DNA of 64,000 bases from Scenedesmus sp. ARA3 (taxonomy: Eukaryota; Chlorophyta; Chlorophyceae; Sphaeropleales; Scenedesmaceae), in contig RWJK01001556.1 in assembly GCA_004335835.1 (NCBI GenBank), positions 1 through 64,000 of the forward strand, in the 5' to 3' direction. Shown here in pieces: positions 22,740 to 33,577 of the stretch. Each line of letters begins with the position of its first letter. Position 1 is the stretch's first letter. The notes below the pieces were generated by a model. The model saw only the letters and a program-made list of their open reading frames with translations, made no database searches and was not told the origin of the DNA. Position numbers and translations under genes: made by a program.

Positions 22740-23920
22740 GTGAGAGGGTGGTAACGATGGATCAGCTGCAAGCAGGTTGCAGCTGCGAGCTGGTTGTCAC
22801 TAACTGCCTGGGCTTGGTGCGCTACCGCATCGGCGACGTGGTCAAAGTAACACGCTTCATGCGTTATGACGTCGCCAGCCGCCGCCAGGCAGAAGATGCT
22901 CCAGCGGCGGCAACAGCAGCAGCAGATGCGCCAGGCCAGAAGCAGGTGGTTGACGCGCCTGTGATTTTGTTTGAGCGGCGCGCGGGCGTGGCGCTGAACC
23001 TGGTGTGGTGAGTGGCGGTTGACGTTTTAGGCGGTTGTCTGTTTGCGGGATGGCTGGCTGTTGACGTGAAGTAGGTAACTGTGCTTGCCATGTCATTGCA
23101 GCTTGAACAACAGCCTGCTTGAAGACCCTCACCTGCACCCGAAGTATAAACATGTTTGTGCAGCGCCTCACAATCAGCCTTCGCTCGGCTTTGCAGCTTT
23201 GCGGCTTTGCTGTTTGGTGGCTTGCCCTGCTGCATTGCCCGCAGGATAAGGGCAGCTGCTCACAGCAGGCATGTGCCAGCCTGCTTGAACACCCCAACCT
23301 GCTCTAAAGCTCTAGACCGCGTTGGAGCTTACTGTGCTTTGTTCTATGTGGCGCTGTGTTTGCTTGTCTGTACCACCTGCAGGGAGAAGTATGATGAGGG
23401 GCAGCTGCTGGAGGCAGTGGCTGGCGCAGTGGCAGTGCTGTTGAAGGGCAAAGGCGCCGGCAGCCAGCAGCAGCAGCAGCAGCAGCGGCAGCTGGCAGCA
23501 TTTCCAGGCCTTGCAGAGGTAAGCAGAGGCTTGCATAACTTGCCATTCAATCTGGATAATACCCAGCATGTGCGGCTTGTCCAGCGCTGGGTCCTGTTGA
23601 CATTTCAGTTGGCCACTTTCAGGTTGGGCTCACTGAGCCTGGCAGGGGGAGGTTCCACACTGTTGTGCTGCCTGTACTAGTAGTTTGGCTGCTTGCTTGG
23701 CTAATCACCGCTGATCAGCGGCCGTGCCAGCTAGTGTTCCGACAATGTGCTTGCTGCCTCATGCTGCTGCATGCAAGAATCCTTGGTACCAAGTCTTTGC
23801 TTGACTGCCTGCTGCGCTGCCTGCTGCCCTGCCTGCTGCTCATCTGCTGATTCAGTTCACTGTGCGTGAGTCCATTGAGGATGAGGCCCGCAAGCACTAC
23901 GCATTCTACTGGGAGCTCAC

Positions 23921-23965
<45 letters not shown>

Positions 23966-24329
23966 TGACACACCCACCGGCACAGCAAGCTCAGGCAGCA
24001 CAACACCCACTCCCGCCACCAGCACCACCACCAGCAGCAGCAGCAGCGACTACAGCGCTGTCTTCACTGCTGCTGACCTGGCTCACTGGGAGGCCGTTCT
24101 CAACTATCAGCTGAGCCAGCACAGCAAGGTGTATGCCTCCCTGCTGGCGGCTGGCCAGGTCAGCCCTGCAGAGATAACGCTAGTAGCGCCAGGTGCCTTT
24201 GCTGCACTAAAGGAGGCTGCTGTCGCTGCCAAGGGCATCAGCCCTTCTCAGTTCAAGATGCCTACTGTGGTGGCGAGCGGTAGCTCGCAAGTGCGGCACC
24301 TGGAAGCGAGGAGGGTGGCGCTGGTGTAG
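20197..24329 (+). CDS. GH3: GH3-family acyl-acid amido synthetase, frame broken three times as given
   Basis: GH3 enzymes adenylate a carboxylic acid (auxin, jasmonate or other) and conjugate it to an amino acid. Exons fit as 20197-20454, 20787-21054, 21253-21555, 22157-23007, 23383-23518 and 23856-24329. Motifs: ATP-binding TSGTTGDSK, then FYGATEG and LVRYRIGDVV, with a C-terminus GISPSQFKMP like the family's NQYKTPR region. Poly-Q runs interrupt the protein. Lesions: TAA at 20838 where SKY(Leu)PIT is expected; TGA at 22351 between SSDQ and NGGSSS; and a T7 run at 22627-22633 that shifts frame between GTCFF and EFIQT (T6 expected). The gene may be decaying, or the sequence may contain errors. 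The N-terminal exon start is uncertain. Substrate cannot be predicted. Confidence 0.82.
21520..22025 (+). repeat. Duplicated block around the GH3 exon-4 donor
   Basis: The exon-4 end (VLQQRW...EDLEAG plus GTGAGG donor, to 21556) recurs at 21830-21880. In addition, 21570-21612 repeats at 21630-21668, and a GGTTGGCTGGTT-rich segment at 21685-21835 repeats at 21915-22020. These are nested partial duplications of one intron. Confidence 0.75.
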
Positions 24330-24344
24330 AGGCGGTGCAAGTTG

Positions 24345-24379
<35 letters not shown>

Positions 24380-24830
24380 CTTCAGGCAGTTGTGTGAGCA
24401 GCGGCCAGCAGTGCGGCTGGCTCCCTGCCGCTGAAGTAACAAGACTCAAAAAAAGCTGCAGGAGGGCCAGGGGCTTGTGGCTATGTGTGTTGCAGCTAGG
24501 GGCATCAGTCCTTCTCAGTTCAAGATGCCTACTGTGGTGGCGAGCGGCAGCTCACAGGTGCGGCACCTGGAAGCGAGGAGGGTGGCGCTGGTGTGAGGCA
24601 TCTGCGTCCACATACAAGGCAGCGCCACTAGTTCTGAGATTACTACCCGTAGTCACCACAGGCTGTGGTGGCGGGCGGCAGCCTGCAAGTGCGGCAGTTG
24701 GAAGCGAGGAGGGTGGCGTGAGGGGCTGCCATTGCGGCTGTGGTGCTGGCAGCAGCAGCAGCAGCAACGCCAGTGCGACACCTGAAGGCAGGCGGGTGGC
24801 AGTTTTTTTGGCGGGTGGCAGTGCAGTGAG
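24225..24830 (+). repeat. GH3 last-exon 3' end, three to four tandem copies
   Basis: The end of the last exon (GISPSQFKMPTVVASG...RRVALV and stop) recurs at about 24497-24597, with four synonymous differences over 31 codons and its own stop TGA instead of TAG. It recurs diverged at 24662-24721 and as a fragment near 24767-24800. The first extra copy could serve as an alternative terminal exon. Confidence 0.85.
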
Positions 24831-25739
24831 GTGGTGCTATGGCGGTTGTGGGGCCACTGGCAGGCAGCGGCAGCGCTGCCGCAGCGCTAGCGGCAGGCAG
24901 TCCAGTGGACTGCAGCAGTGGAATCGGTTGCTTGCTTCGCCGGCAGCTGCTCGGTTACTACCTTACTAACGCCGGCAGCTGGATAGTGAGAGGAATGTAA
25001 CACATTTAATGTGCACAAGTTGTGCCTGTAACACCCTGTGCACTAAGCAAGCTGCATAGGACAATTCCGGCAAGTAACTCTGATGTTCAGTGAAAGATAT
25101 CAAACGTCTGTTACATCCGTTGCGATGTGGCCGTGCCTGTAGGTGACGCAGCACTGCTGTGCATGGCATGCCACAGGGCCTCTGCTAACGGTCAGCTGAC
25201 TGCCAGCAGGCAGCAGGTCTAGGTTCATTTGTCACATTGCCCAGCCAAGTCACGGCATCAGCTTGACGCACTGCTACTAGCACTGCGAGTAGCACGCCAC
25301 GCAATAAAGAAAGTCTCAAAAACGTGAAATCTGCTGATCCGCATGAATCACTTGCGGGTGTTACAGCAGCTCAAAACCACGCGTGGAGGGATATCCGCCA
25401 CACATCACCACCCGCTGTTCTGGCATGTGACAGAAAAGGTGCTGTTGCTGTTGCTGTGTGCATGCATGCAAGGGCAATGCACAACTTGCGCAATTTGCGC
25501 ACGCAGCAAGCCATCGGTCGTGCGCTGCTGCAACTGACCCCCGCTTCACGGCAGCAAGCTGCCGCACATCACGCACAGCAGTCATGCTATGGCCTGCATG
25601 GTAATGCGTAGATGTAACGGGGCCTGTATTGTCTACTGGAAGTGCCAAGCAATGCCACCAATGAGGTGAAGCCCATGCACAACTGTCCTGATAACTGTCC
25701 TGATAACTGTCCTGATAACATCAATGATGTGAATGTTTC
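24831..25739. other. Convergent intergenic between GH3 and sirtuin 3' ends
   Basis: This stretch contains the TGTAA words of GH3 on the plus strand and a TTACA (TGTAA on minus) at 25361-25365 suited to the sirtuin transcript. A 13-base CTGTCCTGATAA unit is repeated three times at 25684-25720. No gene is seen. Confidence 0.5.
24996..25000 (+). terminator. TGTAA polyadenylation word, GH3
   Basis: TGTAA at 24996, with a second at 25027, lies about 670 bases after the GH3 stop and just past the duplicated last-exon copies. Confidence 0.4.
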
Positions 25740-26835
25740 CTACTGGTCGTTATCTCCTGCAGCTGCTGGCTGCACGGCGCTTCCCGCCTGCGCTGCCACA
25801 GCCGCTGCCGCCTTGGCAAAGGCAGCAAGAGCAGCACGCAGAGCATCGTCAGATGCTGCTGCTGCTGCTGTTACTGCTGGGGCAGGTGCCACAGCGTCAA
25901 CACTGCTGCCGTTTGGCAGCGCTGCCAGAGGTTCTGCTGCTGCTGCTGCTGCGGCAGGCGGAGCGCTGCTGCCTGCTGCGCTTGGAGCCGCTCCTTTCTG
26001 GGCTCCTGCAAGTGCTGCCAGCACTGCCGGCGACGTCAGCAGTGATGACAAACCTACTGCTGGTGCTGCTGCTGCTGAAGTCGGCGCAGGTGGTGGAAAG
26101 GCAGCGGACCCCGCCCCGCCACCTCCTGCCACCGTAGCTGCCAGCAGCGCCTGCACATTGGCTGCTCCTGCAGCACCTGCTGCAGCAAGCGGCGATCCAT
26201 TGGTTGCTGCCACCTGCTGCTGCTGCTGCTGCTGCTGTAACAGCGCCTGCAGCAGGACAGCTTGCAGGTTGCCAGCCGGAACTGGGCTGCCTGCTGCTGC
26301 AGGTGCCATGCTAGCTGCTACTGCAGCATGCTGCTGCTGCTGCTGCTGCTGGGCTTGTAACAACAGCTGCAGTGTACCGGCCCCGTTCACAGCCGCTGCT
26401 GCTGCTGGCTGCCACGAACCACTCCCATTGTGCTGCTGATGCTGCTGCTGCTGCTGCAGCGCCTGCAACAGCAGTCCCTGCAGGTTGCTGACACCAGCTG
26501 CTGCTGGGGCAGTCACCCCATTGCCTGCTGCTGTTGCTGCTGCATTTCGCTGCGTAGACTGCAGCAATGCCAGCAGCGCACTAGCGCCACCGCCTGCAGC
26601 AGCAGCAGCAGCAGTGCCTGCGCCTGCTGCTGCTTTCAGGGGCGAGTTGACCCCTGCTGCTAACTTCTGAGCCAGCAGGGCCTGCAGGCTGGCAGCACCT
26701 GCTGCTGCTGCGGCTGCAATTGGTGAGCTGACACCCCCGCTGCTAGATGCTTTGAGCACGGCTTGCAAGCTACCTAGCGCTGATGATGCAGCACCAGGTG
26801 CTGCTGGGCTGGCCCCTGCTGCTGCTGCTGCAGAG

Positions 26836-26871
<36 letters not shown>

Positions 26872-26905
26872 AGTGAATGCAACACCTGCTGCTTCAAATC
26901 CTGGA

Positions 26906-26962
<57 letters not shown>

Positions 26963-29900
26963 CCTGCTTCAACAACGGCGACAGCTGCTGCTGCTGCTGC
27001 TGCTTCAGCTGCTGCTGCAGGAAGTGCTGCTGCACTGCGGCAGGCAGTGCCAGCGCAGCAGCTGCTGCACTGTCATGCTCCAACCCCAGCTGCTGCTGCT
27101 GCTCCTGCTCTGCTAGCAGCTTTATGTTGCCGCTGCTTGATGACCCCCTGCCCCTCCTAGGTGATGGTGCTGCAGCAGCAGCCTCTGCTTCCGCTGCTTC
27201 AGCAGCTGCCTGCTGGGCTTGCGCCTTGCGGCGCGCTGCCGCTGCTGCTGCTGCCGCCTCTGCTGCTGCCTTTGAGTATGTGGGGTCTGGGCTGGTGCCG
27301 CTGGCTGCATGCAGAGCTGACACCATTGCTGGCAGCACATCATCGCTGGTGCCGCGCACATCCAGCAGCTGCAGCGCATTCACAGAATAATGCAGTGTAT
27401 GCGGTGGTGAAGCAGCATTGTCAGCCCTTGCAACAGCAGAACAAGCACAACACTCTACGTGCCACAGCAGGTCAGGCATAAGAACAAGGTAGCAGCTAGA
27501 CGCCGCTGTCAAAGCTCAAGCTTCTGACCAGGTTGTCAGGTGAGCACCGTACTATCGGTCATGTCTGTTTGATGCAAGTATAGCCTACTGTGCTGTGCCT
27601 GTGCCCTCCATCTCCCTGACCAAAACCTAAGGCTCCCTCTCGCCTTGACGTCCTCGTGCTTGACAACATTGGACAGCACATTGAATACGGCTCTATCGCT
27701 GGGGTCATTCACCACCTGCCCTGCCTCCCATGACACTATTCATATAGCCTAAGGCTTCCTCTCACCTTGACGTCTTCGCGCTTAGAAACGGTTGATAGCA
27801 CATTGAACGCGGCTTCATCGCTGGGGTTGATCACCACCTGCACCACACTGCCCAGGCGCCCCGCAGCAGCCAGCATGTGGCGCACCTGAGCGGCAACAGC
27901 GGCAACAGCGTGGCAGGAAACACAGAGGCAGAAGCATGAGAGTAAGCAAGCAAGCAGGCACGCCGCAGCAGCCAGCATGTGGCGCACCTGGAGGGAGGGA
28001 CAGCAGATGCAGCAGCGGCAGACGCATGCAAGTAGGCGGGCCAGGTGGGCAGCGGAGAATGTAGCATGCAGCGTCGCATATGAGGGGAGGCAGCAGAAAC
28101 GAGCCCAGGTACCCCGCACACGCGCAGCGGGTGGGGTGACTCAGAGGTAGAGCAGATCCCAGCTGCGCGCGGCTGCTTGTATGCAGAGGTGAAGGCACAT
28201 GGTCTAACAGCCTATGGACAAGTCGAGCACTAATCCCCACATACCACTGCAAGCTGTGGTGCCGCACGCCACGTCGTCAGATCGCAGCATCACGCCCCAC
28301 CACGCACCTTCCTAAAGTACTCGGTGCTCGCGCTCTGCTCGAAGCTGATGCCCGCCCACAGCACGTCGTCAGCAACAAACCAAGCCCCACCATCTCAACA
28401 ATACATAATAATGAAATAGCATATAACATCTGCGCACCTTTCTGAAGTACTCTGTGCTCGCGCTCTGCTCGAAGCTGATGCCCACCCACAGCACGCCGTC
28501 AGCCACAGCCAGGTCGTCCTCCAGGCGCTCAAACACGTCCTCAGGGGTGATGCAATCACCCTCCTCATCGTCGTACAGCATCACCTGCACGCACAGCCAG
28601 TTGGATGCAATCCATGAGCAAGTGCTGAGCGATGATGCTCAAAACATGTCCTCAGGCGTGATGCAATCACCCTCCTCGTCGTTGTACAGCATCACCTGCG
28701 GGAGGGCAATGAGATAACAGTGTGACAGTGGGATTGTAGGTTGAGGCTGTATGACATGTAATGTGACATGTCATGTGACAACTGCGTAACCTTGAAGCAC
28801 ATCGCGTCCACATGGCAGGAGCCGCAGGCCACCGGCTGTGCCACCTTCAAGGTGGCCACGACGAGGCCGTTCATCTGATAAGACATGGTGTGTAACATGT
28901 TATATAACGACTACGTACCTTGAAGCGCATCTCGTCTTCCCCACAAGCGGTACATGCCAGGGGCTGTGCCGCCTTCATAGTGGCCATGACAGGCCCTTCA
29001 TGTTATGTGGCATGTTATGTGGTGTGTATTATGACAACTTATGTGACACAACGCACCTTGAAGCGCATTTCATCCTCTCCGCAAGCAGTACAGGCCAGAG
29101 GCTGTGCCGCCTTCATGGTGGCCATGACTGGCCCACTCAGCCGCTCAGTGGCATGGCAGCTGGGGCACACCACGTAGCTGCAGCAGCAGCAGCGAAAGGG
29201 TTGGCACAGGTGTCAGCGCAGCAAGCTAATGACAACAGCCGCATCAGTGGCACACCACGTAGCTGCAGCAGACAGGCAGATAGAATGAAATTCTGCTTTC
29301 AGCATGGCGGTGGCAGCGGTGGCATACACAGGTGTACCATTACCAGGACATGCCTGAGGATACCATGTTCTATGCACAGCTGCTGCTGTAGTTTCGCGTG
29401 CTGCTGCCTTACACACTAACAACAATGCCTATCGATAGCTCCTCTTCCTGCCGTTGCTGATGCTGCTGCTGTGCGCACCTGCTGCTGCTGTTGCCACCTG
29501 CTGTTGCCTGCTGCCACTGCTGCTGCTGAAGCTGCTGCCCCCCCGCACCTGATGTTGCCGTGCATCTCCACTGTAATGCCTTCAGGGTTCTTCTCGTGGT
29601 GCCACGTGTCCATGCCCACCACCTGCAGCAGCACAGCAGGAGAAATATGAACTCAAGCAACGACCCTCATAATTGCGTCCCTGATGCATGCATTATCATG
29701 CTGCCGTGTTGAGATGTTCGCCAGACGCTCTGCAGGCAAGTCAAGCTGCTGCTATTCTACACACTTGCACAGCATCGCATCTGCAACTGCCGATGCAAAT
29801 CAAAAACACTGCACCAGCATCAGCGGCAGAGCAGGCACCTGCGTGCATGCTGGCTACGCCGACAAATGCCATGCCGGTGTGCCCTCCCACCCCAGGCACA

Positions 29901-31149
29901 GTGTGGACCATGCTAGCATCTCCCAGTTGCTGTGGCTGCTGCTGTGGTGTTTCCCTGGCTGCTGCTACTGCTGCTGCCACTGCCGCTTCTGCTGCTGCCG
30001 CTGCTGCTGCTACCGCTGCTGCTGCCGCTGCCGCTGTTGTGTTCCTTTCGCTGCTGCTGCCGCTGCTGCCGCTGCTGCGCACCTCAGCGAGGCCGTCTAT
30101 GTTGAGTGTGTAGTGCCGCTGCAGCTTGCCGAGCTCGTGCAGCTGCGCGATGGCCACGTGGCCCGGGGAGGCCTTGCTGTTCTTGGCCTCGCCGTAGATC
30201 TGCGCAAAGAATTGCTGCAGACGGATAGCAAGAAAGAGAAAGGAGTAGCAGACAGCCAACAGGATGCAGTTTAGCGCACCACAGACTGTTTAAACCTGGT
30301 TGATATTTGCAAGAGCTGTGTTGGCACTGCGTGCGCTGCCTGATGAATGGTGATGTCAGCACCCAGCCCGCCAGCAGCATACGAAGTCGCGCGTGCTGCC
30401 AAGAATGGTTGTTCCTGCAAGACCCTGCCACTGCTGGTGCGCTCCTTCGCATACACAAAACTTTCAATGGCCCTGCTACAAGCATATTGAAGTCCTGCAA
30501 GCAAGCAAGTACCTGCACGTCCATGCGGCGCTGCTTGTAGAAGGGGTAGCTGAAGAGCTTGATGCCATCCTGAATCTTGAAGCGCTGCCGCGCACGCTCA
30601 TACAGGCCGTTCTTTGTGCTGAACATGGACATGCCTGCAGCGCATGAATGTTGAGTAATGCCGATGTAGCTTGTGAAGGGACAAATGATGCTGGCTAGGT
30701 GACATGCAAGGGTAGGGGTGCACAGCTGACAGCTGCTGCTTGAAGTCTGTTCTACTGTAGAACTTCTACAGTAGAACTTCTACTGCAGTGGTGACCAGCT
30801 GACGTGCCCAGCCTCGTGAGGAGCACTTAGCAAGGCATGATGCCTGATCAAACCCTTTTGAGTTGAACCCACTCGGTTCAATGCCTAGCAAAGGCACCGT
30901 GGTGCCCCAGACACGCACCTGAATTGGCCGAGAGCCCACTGCCGCTGAAAATCACTAAGCGGCCGCATGATGCCGTCAGCTCTAGCAATTGGTTTAAGGC
31001 CTCATCAATCCTGCAGTGGTGAACGTGCTGGTAAGCATCGGCTGCACCAGGAGCACGCTGTGTCCCTGCCCGACTGGTGGATGCCTGTACCCGTCTTGCT
31101 GCGGCCTTCTACGTTTCCTGAAGCTGTAGCGACTACCATCATCCCCCAT
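25740..31149 (-). CDS. Sirtuin (SIR2-family NAD-dependent deacylase) with long Q/A-rich C-terminal tail
   Basis: NAD-dependent protein deacetylase/deacylase. Nine in-phase exons: 31149-31091, 31010-30919, 30634-30513, 30214-30083, 29622-29549, 29177-29057, 28584-28438, 27885-27766 and 27368-25740, giving 831 residues. The start peptide MGDDGSRYSFRKRRRP is basic and nuclear-like. Sirtuin motifs: LVIFSGSGLSANSG (GAG-S NAD loop), STKNGLYERA, HYTLNIDGLAE (TQNIDG site), VEMHGNIS with the catalytic His, a Cys4 zinc site split as CPSC and CTAC, VLWVGISFE and VVINPSDEAAFN. The last exon adds about 540 residues of poly-Q, poly-A and Gln/Ala repeats with no domain. Exons 1 and 2 are short and were found by extending the NAD-binding motif and the splice phases; exon 1 is the least certain. 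Several exon edges are duplicated in the introns. Confidence 0.9.
26838..27010 (-). repeat. CAG-repeat cluster encoding poly-Q in the sirtuin tail
   Basis: Several pure CTG runs on the plus strand (about 26838-26871, 26908-26960 and 26985-27003) encode Gln tracts of the last sirtuin exon. They are in frame and likely to vary in length between strains. Confidence 0.9.
27628..27992 (-). repeat. Sirtuin exon-8 edges copied on both sides
   Basis: The donor side of exon 8 (NPSDEAAFNVLS...REDVK, 27766) recurs at about 27640-27725 with its donor changed to GC. The acceptor side (VRHMLAAA, 27885) recurs at about 27960-27990. Spacing is about 122 and 102 bp. Confidence 0.82.
28302..28700 (-). repeat. 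Sirtuin exon-7 edges copied on both sides
   Basis: The donor side (LWVGISFEQSASTEYFRK) is repeated at 28308-28375 with two amino-acid and three silent changes. The acceptor side (VMLYDDEEGDCITPED) is repeated at 28635-28695, where it ends in a stop. Spacing is about 130 and 111 bp. Confidence 0.85.
28787..29060 (-). repeat. Sirtuin exon-6 zinc-half, three copies
   Basis: The second half of exon 6, carrying the CTAC zinc pair, is present with donors near 29056, 28918 and 28790. The middle copy encodes the same 26 residues through ten synonymous differences. The distal copy is diverged but open and keeps a Cys-x2-Cys pair (CGSC). Confidence 0.9.
30750..30786. repeat. Short palindromic tandem in a sirtuin intron
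   Basis: Two overlapping palindromes of the form TTCTAC-N-GTAGAA follow each other, with a third TTCTAC beginning after them. They could form small hairpins in DNA or in the intron RNA. Confidence 0.6.
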
Positions 31150-31803
31150 AACACAAATTTATTCGTATTCAAGCACGCGATAACCTATAGATCTCCCAGC
31201 AGCACGTAAAACGTAGGTGAAGTTTGCAGTGCTGTGCCGGTGCCTGTACTGATCAGAGCCTGTGATGATGGACGATCAACGTGAGTGTAGTAATAAACCG
31301 TATACAAGTTGTGCTTGGGCAGGGGATTTCAGACTCGCTGCACACCAAGAAGTGCAGAGTAGCCATGCGCTTCAGGGCTTAGTTACACTACTCAGCATCA
31401 TGACAACTGACAGCGTTACTGTCCCACTGCCGTGCCGTGTGATCAAGCCAGCTATTCAAAGACGCACCACCTGCAACCCAATTGCACCTACATGAGACTG
31501 GGGGCTCAGCCACTAATGCACCCCAGCTAGCAACTACTTGCCATGCTCCTGCACGCCGTCACTTGCCTGCGGACACAGCAGCAGCACACCACAACGCAAC
31601 ACTGCAACCTGCTTGAAGCACGCCCTGAGGCCCTGTCAATTCAATAAGGCACTGAGGGTGTTTGGACACCTTGTGCAAACACCATTGCTTACACCCAAAC
31701 GCTGTGTAAACCAAGGAGCAGACTCCGCTGGGGTCCCCACTTGGACCCTATTTGCCTGCGACTGATAAGCATACCAGCCCACCTGCTCAGTTGGACAGCA
31801 GCT

Positions 31804-32433
31804 TCAGCCCTGCTTTATCCTCTGGCCCCTGGCAGGCTTCACACTGCTGCTGCTGGGTGACAGCGCAGCTGCTGCCAGCAGCAGCGAGAACAGCCCGCCA
31901 CATCTGGCTGACCACCATTTAGCCATGTTGACCGTTGACCCTGCAACTGCTGCTGCCTCCCACCAAGCTGCTGATGTCAGCTGTGGCTGCTGCATGTAGG
32001 CCAGCACCAGCAGCAGCTGCAGTGCATCCTCTGCTACATCTAGCCCAACAACAAGCAGCACCCACAAGTACGACTTGCGCAGCACTGGCAGGCCGGTTTT
32101 ACGTGCTGCCATAGGGCCCATTCGGTTCATGAGCACTAGCAGCACACAGCCAAAGCACGGCATGTGCAGCAGGTAGTCAACGACCTCACATACAACAAAC
32201 CACCATGCACCTGTATTGCCCCAGTTTGACAGCAGCTGTCTCGCCTCGTTCGGCGTGTAGCCCATTCGCAGGTCTAACACGAGAAGGTCTTTTGCAGTGC
32301 CCTTGTAGCCATTCGCTCTTGCTGCTTGCAGCATCTGTTCCTGTAGGAAGTGGAACACGCCAAAGAAGCAGATGTCCAGCACCAGACACACAGCTAGCAA
32401 TTTCCAGCTCCTGATCTTGCTCGGATCAAACAT
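31804..32433 (-). CDS. Predicted four-pass membrane protein, family not recognised
   Basis: An intronless frame of 209 residues from the ATG at 32433 (MFDPSKIRSWKLL). An upstream in-frame ATG at 32517 would add 28 polar residues. I prefer the internal start because a hydrophobic segment follows at once. Segments: WKLLAVCLVLDICFF, WWFVVCEVVDYLL to LLVLMN, YLWVLLVVGLDVAEDALQ, and CGGLFSLLLAAAAL, ending in a basic tail KPARGQRIKQG. It carries no motif I can assign. It lies in tandem upstream of the sirtuin gene, separated by 650 bp. It could also be an exon of a larger gene, but no splice partner is obvious. Confidence 0.5.
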   Translation of the reverse strand: MFDPSKIRSWKLLAVCLVLDICFFGVFHFLQEQMLQAARANGYKGTAKDLLVLDLRMGYTPNEARQLLSNWGNTGAWWFVVCEVVDYLLHMPCFGCVLLVLMNRMGPMAARKTGLPVLRKSYLWVLLVVGLDVAEDALQLLLVLAYMQQPQLTSAAWWEAAAVAGSTVNMAKWWSARCGGLFSLLLAAAALSPSSSSVKPARGQRIKQG

Positions 32434-33577
32434 TTTCTTTTCAGGTGGTCGCGTACGGTTGTGATCAGGCCGGTCAATGTCTGTTTGAGCGGATCCACAG
32501 TTACACAGACTCCTCACGACATAGTCACGCGAAGCAGAGATATGTCTGTGCGCCGCGCATTATCTCGCACCTTCGCTGACTTACTTGCCGTGGTGATGTT
32601 ACTAGGAGGGATGTCATGTGGAACCACTGACATCTGCCTGTACTAGTAGTACTGCTCTGTCACAGCTCAGGCAGCTGAAATCCGGGCAGTAACACTGGCG
32701 AGCCAGTCCTGCCAATTGTGCTGCCCCAGCTTTTGCAACCTTCTGCATTCTTATCTTCCCAGTTCACGGGCAAGTCGCCTCAATGGCAGCATGCATGGCC
32801 CAATGGCGGCCATTGCCACCCACCAGCAGCCTATGACCGTCATGTATACAGTACGTACTGCATGCGGCATGCACTGCATTGCAGTACACAGTCATAATCT
32901 ATCATATATACCACACCCAAGACACAAAACCCAGGCTGTTGAATGGTTACTGCATTGCCTCGGACCAAGATCGAGCTAATCTTCTAAGCCAGCCGCCTGC
33001 TGGTGACGCAGAAGCAGCACTGTGCACTACATGGTGATGAGTAACATGATGATGATGATGGTGATGATGAGTGTGCACTACAGCAATCTCCAGCTGGACA
33101 GCTATGCTCTCAACTTCATCATCATCATCATCATCATCATCACACCAACCAAACCATAGCACCGCAACAGTCTGTGAATGCATCGACTGCTCGTGAGGTC
33201 TCCATCGTGCATGCTGCGCCATACACTGTGATGTATGATACATTGCTCCTATGGACTACACATGATGTGCAGCTCTTGACACTACCTCCAGGGATAAATC
33301 AATTGGCCTGCCTGCCCTGCTGTCAGTAAAAATGTACTTGTACACCAGCCTGCTCATGGCTACTGTCATCGTCACCGTTGTCGTGATCACGGTCATAATC
33401 TAGGCTGCCGTCATCTAACACTGCTTTGTCAAGCTTGTCAAGCAGCCTCCAGTTGTCACATGGAGGTCCCAAAGCATTTCATCCTGCCACTGCTGCTAGC
33501 TGCTGCTGTTGCTGCGCACGCAGCCGTCCTGCTGCCAGCTCTTAGATGCCTCAACACTACACCAGCTGCTGCCCGCA
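32434..33577. other. Intergenic with ATG/ATC triplet tracts
   Basis: A 1.1-kb stretch between the membrane-protein start and the DRP5B stop. It carries (ATG)n-like DNA at 33046-33071 and a purer (ATC)8 tract at 33117-33142 on the same strand, which are complementary and about 60 bp apart. No coding sequence is supported. Confidence 0.6.
33046..33142 (+). repeat. Inverted pair of GAT/ATC triplet tracts
   Basis: A GATGAT-rich run (33046-33071) is followed by an ATCATC run (33117-33142). The two are reverse complements and could pair into a stem with a loop of about 45 bases. Confidence 0.75.
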
